Below, in pieces: positions 1 through 6,238 of a DNA stretch of 6,581 bases. The stretch comes from Candidatus Poseidoniales archaeon (lineage in GTDB: Archaea; Thermoplasmatota; Poseidoniia; Poseidoniales; Poseidoniaceae). Positions within the stretch are counted from its first letter, which is position 1; the number at the start of each line of letters is the position of its first letter. Location of the stretch: NCBI GenBank assembly GCA_012270265.1, contig JAAXIR010000070.1, positions 1 through 6,581 of the forward strand, in the 5' to 3' direction. Made by a program: the position numbers and the translations under genes. The notes under the pieces were generated by a model. It saw nothing but the letters and a program-made list of their open reading frames with translations, had not been told where the DNA came from and searched no databases.

Positions 1-2
1 AC

Positions 3-1121
3 TATCGTAACCTCAAGAAATTGAAATAGAATCAAGCCGATACTGTTGTTGCAGATGCTTACGCTGCCCTCGACAAGGCGAGCATCGATCCATTCGAAGC
101 TGCTGGAATCATCACGGCCCAATCCATTGGCGAACCAGGAACACAGATGACCATGCGTACGTTCCACTATGCGGGTGTTGCAACGGTCAACGTTACCCAA
201 GGTCTGCCACGTATCATTGAGATTGTTGACGCTCGAAAGATTCCGAGCACTCCAACCATGATCATCCGCCTCAAGGACGACAAGAAAAATTCCAGTGAAG
301 AGGCTCAGAAGTTGGCTGCAGCACTCGAAGTGACAACCACGTTCAACATTGCAAACATCGAAACCGACGTTGCACAGCGACGATTGGTCTTGAAACTGAA
401 CAAGGGTCAATTGAAGCAAAAGAACATGACTGGAATGGAAGTCAAAGACAAGCTCGAGCGTGCTCTACGAACCATGGTACAAGCGGACAAGGAAAAGAAT
501 CCTGGTGTGTTGACCATCATCCCAGGTGTTGCAACTGAAGAAGACCTTGCAGACCTACAAGAGAACCCACCTTCCTATACCATGTTGCTTCAACTTGAGG
601 AAAAAATCCGAGATCTACGTCTCAAGGGTGTTCCAGGCATCGAGCGTGCGAACGTCCAATTCGATGACAAGGAAGGCGAGTACTACCTCTCGACCATCGG
701 TTCAAACCTTTCTCGTGTGAGTGAAATCGAAACGATTGATCGAACACGAACCTACACCAACAACATCATCGAAATTTTCGATTACCTCGGTATCGAAGCA
801 GCACGCCAAGCCATCATCAACGAACTTGAGTCAACACTGCTCAGTGCTCGTCTCGAAGTCGACGTTCGCCACCTCCTGATGGTTGCAGACGTCATGACTT
901 CCGAAGGTGAAGTACGAGCCATTGGTCGACACGGTGTTTCGGGAACCAAGCACAGTATTCTTGCTCGTGCTGCATTCGAAGTCACGGTCAACCACCTGCT
1001 CAAGGCAGGTATCATCGGTGAGACCGATCGTCTGACTGGTGTTGCTGAGAACATTATCGTTGGACAACCAATTTCCCTCGGAACGGGTAGTGTTGAGTTG
1101 TTCTACATCCCTGAGGAATGA
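3..1121 (+). CDS. rpoA2: DNA-directed RNA polymerase subunit A'' (RpoA''), 5'-partial, with an in-frame TAG near its start
   Basis: This is the C-terminal part of the split archaeal RNAP largest subunit, equivalent to the C-terminal third of Rpb1/beta'. It supplies the trigger loop and part of the clamp and jaw. The trigger-loop signature AQSIGEPGTQMTMRTFH lies at about 117-167, followed by GLPRIIEIVDARKIPSTP. The C-terminal block (GRHGVSGTKHSILARAAFE, then IIVGQPISLGTGSVEL) is also typical. The same frame is open from position 3 except for TAG at 27-29. The first ATG after that stop (147) falls inside the trigger loop, so a start there would remove catalytic residues and cannot be right. The reading frame on both sides of the TAG looks like one helical N-terminal region (YRNLKKLK before; NQADTVVADAYAALDK after). 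About 371 sense residues are visible, close to the family's usual length, so only a short N-terminus is outside the window. It ends in TGA. Family assignment is near certain. The N-terminal structure is unresolved. Confidence 0.95.
27..29 (+). other. In-frame amber codon (TAG) inside rpoA''
   Basis: The codon order is ctc aag aaa ttg aaa TAG aat caa gcc gat. There is no ATG, GTG or TTG codon in this frame from 30 to 146, so the essential downstream coding region has no conventional start after the stop. The other two forward frames also hit stops within the first 30 bases, so a simple frameshift does not rescue the reading. Possible causes are a sequencing or template error, a real nonsense mutation, or TAG decoded as an amino acid. 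Confidence 0.8.
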
Positions 1122-1150
1122 TTCCAACCATGAGAAACACATGTGGAGAA

Positions 1151-1157
1151 TGGAGGA
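1151..1157 (+). promoter_or_regulatory. Ribosome binding site of rpl30e
   Basis: The sequence tggagga (GGAGG core at 1152-1156) stands 7 bases before the ATG at 1164. It decides between two in-frame ATGs. The earlier one at 1143 would place this Shine-Dalgarno sequence inside the gene and add seven residues that the L30e family does not have. Confidence 0.75.
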
Positions 1158-1163
1158 AATAAA

Positions 1164-1463
1164 ATGGATCTAAGCCGACAACTGAAAACTGCAATTGCAA
1201 CCGGAAGCCTACTGTTTGGACAACGTCAGACGCTCGATGCGTGTGCTCGTGGAGACGCTCGACTCGTTCTCCTCGCTGCAAACTGCCCAAGCGACTACAT
1301 CGATGACTTGCGTGCTCGTCACCCTGAAGTGACCGTCCACCAAGCACCTGTTGTCAACCGTGAACTCGGTGTTGCATGCGGTAAGCCGTTCAGCATCTCA
1401 ACGATTTGCGTTCTCGATGCTGGTGACAGTGAATTGTTGCAACTTGATGACAATCTTGCTTGA
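1164..1463 (+). CDS. rpl30e: Large ribosomal subunit protein L30e (eL30)
   Basis: This is a 99-residue protein of the L7Ae/L30e RNA-binding fold and a component of the archaeal 50S subunit. Diagnostic features are the N-terminal MDLSRQLKTAIATG with the following LLFGQRQTL, the VLLAANCPSD strand-turn after the first helices, and the C-terminal ELGVACGKPFSISTICVLD block that matches the ELG..LGKPF signature of the family. Length is normal for archaeal L30e. The start at 1164 is chosen because of the GGAGG sequence just upstream. It follows rpoA'' after 42 bp on the same strand, the standard euryarchaeal arrangement, and is probably cotranscribed with the RNA polymerase genes. It ends in TGA. 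The usual next gene, nusA, is not present. Confidence 0.95.
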   Translation: MDLSRQLKTAIATGSLLFGQRQTLDACARGDARLVLLAANCPSDYIDDLRARHPEVTVHQAPVVNRELGVACGKPFSISTICVLDAGDSELLQLDDNLA

Positions 1464-1517
1464 AACAGCGGCACGACAAATGAAAGGCTTGATGTCTGTT
1501 AAGGGCATAGCCGTGTC

Positions 1518-3290
1518 ATGCGCACACGCCTGAACGCACTGTTGCCAATTTTCTTGATTGCTATCATGCTTGGATCTGTGGCTGTACCACAGTTCTCCAA
1601 CGTTTCTGATGAACCTCTCGGACTCGAAGAATCCGTAGTGTTTGAGACGGCAGGCCGTTCTGCACCTGCAACAATCCTAGCTGCAGGGTCAGGTCAAGCG
1701 AACGAAGATGGTGAACACATCGCTGCCTTACCAAACGGTGGGTGGGTTGTCGGTGTGTCAGAGTGGACAAACTCAACACTGACCTATGGCACCCATACGC
1801 TTACTCCAAGTTCGCCGTACAATTCCATTGGATTGGGTGAATTCTATCTCGCAAAGATGGACGATAAGGGTGCTTGGACCGGATTCATCAGTGCTGACCA
1901 CAGTGCAACAACAGGAGCTGGTGGACTTTCAATCATGACGGATGTTGCTATCGGAATGGCTGGAGAAATAATCGTTTCCGGTTACTTCTACGGAGAGATT
2001 TTCTTTGGACCTCCTGGTCCAAACACACTCATTTCAAATCTCAATTCAGGTTATCACCTTGAGGGATTTATTGCAAAAGCAGACCCATTCGGTAACTGGA
2101 TGTGGGCGAAGAGTTTCTCAACATTGGTCAACGGGTCAGGAGAATTTAGCAGGGCCACTTCATTGTCCACTGACATGATGGGTGACATCATTGTATCAGG
2201 CACATTTTCAGGTGAAACTGACTTTGGCGGCATAAGCATCAACGCAACGAGTCAAGATGTATTTGTTGCGAAGTACGATGGCAACCAAGGATCCCTACGT
2301 TGGGTCATCAATGGTGGAGGCATAGGAACTGACCAAATCTATGACATGTCAATCACACCTTCTGGAGGCGTCAAACTAGCGACGACGACGGATGGAGTTT
2401 CTCAATGGGGAACAAATACCTACATTGCGGTCGGACAACTCGATGCAGTCATTGTTGAAATCGATTCAAACGGTGGCGTTGTTGGAACAACAGGTATCGG
2501 AACCAGCAGTCAAGTCACAGCCGTGTTGAACCTCCACGTTGATGGTGGTGGAGATACGTACATGGCCGGTACATTCGATGGAACCATTACGAGTGGAGGC
2601 TGGACTGCAACCTCAAGTTACGGAGGAAACGATATTTTCGTTGCAAAGAGTGCCGCAAATCAAGCCAACAGCTGGGCTTTAGTGTCTGGAACCAGCGCCT
2701 TCGACGAGCCTCAAGGCCTTACCGTTACCTCAACCGGAGCCGTTGTCTTTGGAGGCTATCTTACTGCAACATTCACTGCAGGTTCAAAGTCGATATCGAA
2801 TTCAAATCACGATGGATTCGTCGTTGGACTCTCGGATGCTGGTGCAGTCAATTGGATTGAGAAGATTGGTGGCTCACAGTACGACTACGTTTTCGCTATG
2901 GATGTCAACAACAGTGACTATGTTGGTGCTGCGGGTTCGTTCTCCGGTTCGATGACCCACAAAGGTGCTTCAGTGACGTCTGGTGGAGCACGTGATGTCT
3001 TCGCATGGGTCTTTGATCCAGCTGGACTGATCGATACCGATGGCGATGGCGTCCTCGATGCTGCGCCTGACAACTGTCCTACCGTTCCGAACTCGAATCA
3101 AGCCAACACCGATGGTGATGCAGAAGGTGATGCATGCGATGATGACGATGACAACGATGGATTGAGTGACAACTTCCCTGATAACTGTCCTCGTAATGGT
3201 GAATTCAATTGGACCAGTTCCCGAGATTTCAACGAACCTTCCTCCTCCACCCATTGGGACAACGATGGTTGTAAGGAAGATTCATCCTAG
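1518..3290 (+). CDS. Secreted surface protein, N-terminal part: signal peptide, propeller-like repeats, first TSP3-like calcium repeats; ends at an in-frame TAG
   Basis: There are 590 residues before the TAG. Residues 1-22 form a signal peptide: Arg at positions 2 and 4, a hydrophobic core LLPIFLIAIMLG, and likely cleavage after SVA. Residues 57-505 hold about seven degenerate repeats with the pattern G(D/E)(I/T)..(V/M)(S/A)G.F.G....G, then (D/G).F(V/I)AK.D..G.W.W, resembling SBBP-type beta-propeller repeats. From residue 506 the chain becomes Asp-rich: DTDGDGVLDAAPDNCP, DGDAEGDACDDDDDNDG and DNFPDNCP, which are thrombospondin type 3-like calcium-binding repeats. Several N-x-S/T sequons occur. 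The protein is inferred to be extracellular. The ATG at 1518 is the only start after an in-frame TAA at 1500, and no Shine-Dalgarno sequence precedes it. The frame continues unbroken past the TAG, so this and the next entry are best read as one 1118-codon gene. The ligand or function is unknown. Confidence 0.85.
   Translation: MRTRLNALLPIFLIAIMLGSVAVPQFSNVSDEPLGLEESVVFETAGRSAPATILAAGSGQANEDGEHIAALPNGGWVVGVSEWTNSTLTYGTHTLTPSSPYNSIGLGEFYLAKMDDKGAWTGFISADHSATTGAGGLSIMTDVAIGMAGEIIVSGYFYGEIFFGPPGPNTLISNLNSGYHLEGFIAKADPFGNWMWAKSFSTLVNGSGEFSRATSLSTDMMGDIIVSGTFSGETDFGGISINATSQDVFVAKYDGNQGSLRWVINGGGIGTDQIYDMSITPSGGVKLATTTDGVSQWGTNTYIAVGQLDAVIVEIDSNGGVVGTTGIGTSSQVTAVLNLHVDGGGDTYMAGTFDGTITSGGWTATSSYGGNDIFVAKSAANQANSWALVSGTSAFDEPQGLTVTSTGAVVFGGYLTATFTAGSKSISNSNHDGFVVGLSDAGAVNWIEKIGGSQYDYVFAMDVNNSDYVGAAGSFSGSMTHKGASVTSGGARDVFAWVFDPAGLIDTDGDGVLDAAPDNCPTVPNSNQANTDGDAEGDACDDDDDNDGLSDNFPDNCPRNGEFNWTSSRDFNEPSSSTHWDNDGCKEDSS
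1686..3032 (+). repeat. Seven propeller-like protein repeats
   Basis: I delimit the units at residues 57-127, 128-200, 201-266, 267-328, 329-391, 392-452 and 453-505. Shared landmarks are a mid-unit strand such as EIIVSGYFYG, DIIVSGTFSG, DTYMAGTFDG or YVGAAGSFSG, and a later strand such as GFIAKADPFGNW, DVFVAKYDGNQG, DIFVAKSAANQ or GFVVGLSDAGAV. Seven units would close a seven-bladed propeller. Unit 4 is the most degenerate. Boundaries were made by eye. Confidence 0.6.
3288..3290 (+). other. In-frame amber codon (TAG) inside the surface-protein gene
   Basis: The reading is gat tca tcc TAG gat acg gat gac gac aac gat ggt. A sibling repeat 140 bp downstream reads gat tct gat GAA gac acg gat gat gat ggt, so the TAG sits exactly where the paralogous unit has glutamate. 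GAG to TAG is a single G-to-T change. Frame, Asp-rich composition and repeat periodicity are the same on both sides. Confidence 0.85.
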
Positions 3291-4874
3291 GATACGGATG
3301 ACGACAACGATGGTGTCCTCGATGTTGATGATGCATGTCCTCGAACATCTTACTCGCCTCCTCGCCCTTCATGGGTTTCTGACTCAACAACAGACATCGA
3401 TGGTGATGGGTGCCGAGATTCTGATGAAGACACGGATGATGATGGTGATGGATTTGAAGATGCAGCTGACGATTGTCCAACCATCGTAGGGAATTCTACA
3501 CTCGGCACTGAAGGCTGCCTTGACACCGATGGTGACATGTGGTCGGACACATCCGATGATTGCCCAACCGAGTATGGAAATTCAACAGAAGGCGGTTTGA
3601 ACGCTTGTCCTGATATGGATGGTGATGGATGGGCGGATTCAATCGATGACTTGCCAATGGATCCAACCGTTTGGAGCGACACCGACGACGATGGATATGG
3701 TGACAACCTTGGAAGCACACCTGCTGATGCATGCCCAGACACACCAGGAACATCGACCATTGACCGCTACGGATGCGTCGATGCTGATGGAGATGGCTAT
3801 TCCACACCAACCCAAGGTTGGGGTGTCGACAGTGGAGCCGATGCTTTCCCAAGCGATGCAACACAATGGGGCGACTTTGATGAGGACGGCTTTGGAGACA
3901 ACTATGGAAATGCTTCATGGATTGATCGACCAGAGAATTGGGTTGGCACCTACATCGATGGTGCACAAGACCAAGACGCATGTCCAATGCAACCAGGAAC
4001 AAGTTGGCAAAACGGAATCCTAGGATGTCCTGATTCTGATGGTGATGGGTGGTGGGATGTGCAAGATGCCTTCCCTGGTGAGGCTTCACAATGGTCCGAT
4101 GTTGATGGTGATGGATATGGTGACAACGAGAGCGGTGCAAATGCAGACGCGTGTCCAAACATTGCAGGCAACTCAACCGTTGATCGACTCGGATGCATCG
4201 ATACCGATGGGGATGGTCGCTCGGACCCTGAATTGAGTTGGACTGTCGTCAATGGTGGCGATGAATTCCGTCTTGAACCAACACAATGGTTTGATTCCGA
4301 TGCTGATGGATATGGTGACGAGATTGATGGCTTTGAGGGCGATCAGTGCCCAGATGTTTACGGTCTCTCCTTCAACGACAGATTCGGCTGTCCTGATACC
4401 GACCGTGACGGTTGGTCGGACCCTGATGCAAACTGGACGCTTGACGATGGAGCAGATGCGTACATCAACGATCCATTGACGCATATCTACGTTGAACCGA
4501 TTGTTGTTGAGAGTGAGGAGGAGAATTTCTTCACAAGCCCATTGATGCTCGCTGTCTACGGTATTGCAGTGCTTGTTCTAGCGGGGCTTGCCTTCGTCAT
4601 GACTCGTGGTCCAAAGCAACCTGAAATGAAGCAATTTGCTCAGGTTCCAATGCAACAACCAATGATGCAACAACAGGTGGCGATGCCTGTTGCTCAAGCG
4701 AACCCATACCAGCAACCAGTCCAAACACAGACCTACGCACAAGCTGCTGCACCACCTCCAGTGGTTCAACCAGACCCTGCTATGGACTACTACAATGGTC
4801 TCTTGTCACAAGGATATACGCCTGAGCAAGCCTCGATGTATACGAAGCAATATTTCCCTCAATTCAACAGTTGA
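3291..4874 (+). CDS. Surface protein, C-terminal part: TSP3-like calcium repeats, transmembrane anchor, Gln-rich cytoplasmic tail
   Basis: This is the same-frame continuation of the preceding gene beyond the TAG (codons 592-1118). The first ATG in this stretch is at 3537, but it falls inside a repeat (DTDGDMWSD), has no signal peptide behind it and lacks a ribosome binding site, so it is not a credible independent start. Asp-rich repeats of the form D.DGDGW.D..DAFP, then D.DGDGYGDN, then DACP, then GC run to about codon 990, with Cys pairs suited to disulfides and Asp side chains suited to Ca2+ binding. A single hydrophobic helix at codons 1008-1028 (PLMLAVYGIAVLVLAGLAFVM) is followed by TRGPK, giving a C-terminus-in topology. 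The 90-residue tail is rich in Gln, Met, Pro and Ala and ends in DYYNGLLSQGYTPEQA and then YTKQYFPQF. It ends in TGA. It is inferred to be a membrane-anchored extracellular stalk; the binding partner is unknown. Confidence 0.82.
   Translation, partial: DTDDDNDGVLDVDDACPRTSYSPPRPSWVSDSTTDIDGDGCRDSDEDTDDDGDGFEDAADDCPTIVGNSTLGTEGCLDTDGDMWSDTSDDCPTEYGNSTEGGLNACPDMDGDGWADSIDDLPMDPTVWSDTDDDGYGDNLGSTPADACPDTPGTSTIDRYGCVDADGDGYSTPTQGWGVDSGADAFPSDATQWGDFDEDGFGDNYGNASWIDRPENWVGTYIDGAQDQDACPMQPGTSWQNGILGCPDSDGDGWWDVQDAFPGEASQWSDVDGDGYGDNESGANADACPNIAGNSTVDRLGCIDTDGDGRSDPELSWTVVNGGDEFRLEPTQWFDSDADGYGDEIDGFEGDQCPDVYGLSFNDRFGCPDTDRDGWSDPDANWTLDDGADAYINDPLTHIYVEPIVVESEEENFFTSPLMLAVYGIAVLVLAGLAFVMTRGPKQPEMKQFAQVPMQQPMMQQQVAMPVAQANPYQQPVQTQTYAQAAAPPPVVQPDPAMDYYNGLLSQGYTPEQASMYTKQYFPQFNS
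3606..4490 (+). repeat. Tandem modules of about 56 residues in the TSP3-like stalk (four and a half copies)
   Basis: Counting from the Cys of each C(P/V/I)D motif, modules are 3606-3773 (56 codons), 3774-4025 (84 codons, with an insertion containing PENWVGTYIDGAQDQ), 4026-4193 (56 codons), 4194-4388 (65 codons) and a partial last one from 4389. Each carries D.DGDG., then D.(F/L)P or DEF, then QW.D.D.DGYGD or similar, then DACP/DQCP, then G.S..DR.GC. Modules 1 and 3 have identical length. At DNA level the motif gatggtgatgg recurs at least five times between about 3400 and 4110. Confidence 0.75.
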
Positions 4875-5025
4875 TGCATCGTTCTACTTGCTTCAGTATG
4901 AGGGAGATTGCAATGTCGATATTCCTCAGCAATCGAGCGAAGGAGAATGCTAAGGAATTTTAGTATGGGTATTGGGTGTAAAAGTCACTCCGGCAGAACC
5001 CTAATTGGATCGGCCTTCATCTAAG
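4875..5025. other. Convergent intergenic region
   Basis: These 151 bp lie between the TGA of the surface-protein gene (plus) and the TGA of purP (minus). I see no ORF with coding character, no tRNA (no GGTTCRA T-loop) and no strong hairpin. Short T-tracts of four occur in each direction (plus strand 4958-4961; minus strand 4983-4980) and could serve as weak archaeal oligo-T terminators, but this is only suggestive. Confidence 0.5.
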
Positions 5026-6225
5026 TCATGTTAACACTTCGAGCAAGCGATCTTGTTCTGCAGCCATGCGAAGCTCCATCGCAATGCGTCGGCCACTGGA
5101 CATTGGTTTTCGCCAGAGAGCGTTTCCGTATGGATGGCCGACGTTGACGTGAACGTTGGTTCCTCCGCCGAGTCGTGGAGCAACGTCGTAAATCCAGTAG
5201 TTCATATCCTTGTCAATGCAGGTTTGGAGACAGAATGGGCCGATGATGCCTGGATCGTAATGCTCCTTGCTAGCCTTGATGAATTTCTCTCCAAGTTCAA
5301 ACGCTTTCTCAAGCAATGATTCACGAATGGTTGCCGTATTGTGACCTACAACGGTCATCTCTGGAATCTTTTGATGATCGGGCATCGTCATTTGTTGTGG
5401 AGCTGGCAATCGGACGTGGCCATCCAGAGATGACTCGAATCGCCAGTCAACACCGAGCAGTTCCAACTTTTCACCTTCCTCAGCAAGAGGACTGTAGAAG
5501 AAGTTCAGATTGAAAACCGGTCCAATCACGTACCGCTCGATGCGAGCACCATCAAGCGATGCTTGGTCGATGATTCCATCCTTGAGCAGGATTTCAGATT
5601 TCTCTTTGTACTCAGCATAGGATGCACACGTGAAGAACCCACGTTCAAGCTTCTTTTGTGCGTGATGCAGTTTGACGATGACAAGGCAATCAATGTCTTC
5701 AGGATTCTCAATCGCTTCAGGATATGGGAGTCCTGCTTTGTCAAGGATCCAATAGTAATCTTGCTCTTCTGTTCGCTCCTCCATGCGCAGCATGTTTCTC
5801 GAACCAAAGAGTGGAACTCTGAACTTGTTCTCAACGTCTTCAATCGATGAGTACGATGTGAAGGACCTGTTCGGAATGTAGACCACATTGCGCTTTCTCA
5901 TTTCGACTTGCATTGAATCGTTCATGACATCATTGAACGATGGCATAACGATGGCTTTGTCTACCATGCCTCGAAGAACGCGTCCAGAACTTGATCGCTT
6001 GGTCTTGAAGTAGTTCGCATAGGTCTTGTGTCGACCTTCCTGACAGTAAGCAACAGTTGGGAAACCTTCCTCGATTCCACCATCGCAGATATCGAGAGCA
6101 GAATGTGATGCAGTCATTCCAATTCGGAGTTTCATCCGGTCGTAATCTTCGATGATTTGTGCAATATCATCTCGCTGCAACATGGTTCTCAACCGTCCCT
6201 TGTCGACCTCGGTCTTTGATACCAT
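5026..6225 (-). CDS. purP: PurP-type 5-formaminoimidazole-4-carboxamide ribonucleotide (FAICAR) synthetase, ATP-grasp
   Basis: PurP makes FAICAR from AICAR, formate and ATP. It is the folate-independent archaeal replacement for the formyltransferase step of IMP synthesis and is cytoplasmic. The protein is 399 residues from the ATG at 6225; the family is usually about 340-380. Landmarks: TASHSALDICDG (about 39-50; the SH pair matches the substrate-binding His of the family), YIPNRSFTSYSSIEDVENKF then VPLFGSRNMLRME (about 116-149), PEDIDCLVIVKL (about 175-186), YVIGPVFNLNFFYSPL (about 232-247), GVDWRFESSLDGHVRLPAP (about 258-276), IGPFCLQTC (about 328-336) and YDVAPRLGGGTN (about 346-357). A TTG start at 6246 is open but would add seven residues and overlap the upstream gene; MVSKTE fits the family start better. 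Oddity: the ATP-grasp glycine-rich loop reads HHAQKKLERGFF rather than a PGARGGRGYF-like loop, so it could be a PurP paralogue with altered activity. It ends in TGA. Confidence 0.9.
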   Translation of the reverse strand: MVSKTEVDKGRLRTMLQRDDIAQIIEDYDRMKLRIGMTASHSALDICDGGIEEGFPTVAYCQEGRHKTYANYFKTKRSSSGRVLRGMVDKAIVMPSFNDVMNDSMQVEMRKRNVVYIPNRSFTSYSSIEDVENKFRVPLFGSRNMLRMEERTEEQDYYWILDKAGLPYPEAIENPEDIDCLVIVKLHHAQKKLERGFFTCASYAEYKEKSEILLKDGIIDQASLDGARIERYVIGPVFNLNFFYSPLAEEGEKLELLGVDWRFESSLDGHVRLPAPQQMTMPDHQKIPEMTVVGHNTATIRESLLEKAFELGEKFIKASKEHYDPGIIGPFCLQTCIDKDMNYWIYDVAPRLGGGTNVHVNVGHPYGNALWRKPMSSGRRIAMELRMAAEQDRLLEVLT

Positions 6226-6238
6226 CGCTTGAGCAGGT

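Noticed and set aside
147..1121. rpoA'' starting at the ATG at 147
   Set aside because: This would cut into the trigger loop. The upstream in-frame sequence AQSIGEPGTQ is one of the most conserved parts of the family, so the gene must start earlier.
3030..4110. CRISPR-like or simple tandem DNA repeat from the recurring gatggtgatgg tracts
   Set aside because: Spacing is irregular and follows the codons of Asp-Gly calcium-binding motifs. It is coding repetition, not a direct-repeat/spacer array.
3496..4176. Long minus-strand frame opposite the stalk repeats (226 residues, His/Arg/Leu-rich)
   Set aside because: It is the antisense shadow of the GAT/GGT-rich repeats. Its His-rich composition is what reverse-complemented Asp-Gly codons give, and it has no recognisable domain.
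3537..4874. An independent gene starting at the ATG at 3537
   Set aside because: The ATG lies inside a TSP3-like repeat, there is no ribosome binding site or signal peptide, and the same frame is open and repeat-like back to 3291 and beyond the TAG.
4875..5025. A tRNA or small RNA in the convergent gap
   Set aside because: No cloverleaf, no T-loop consensus and no stable stem could be drawn.
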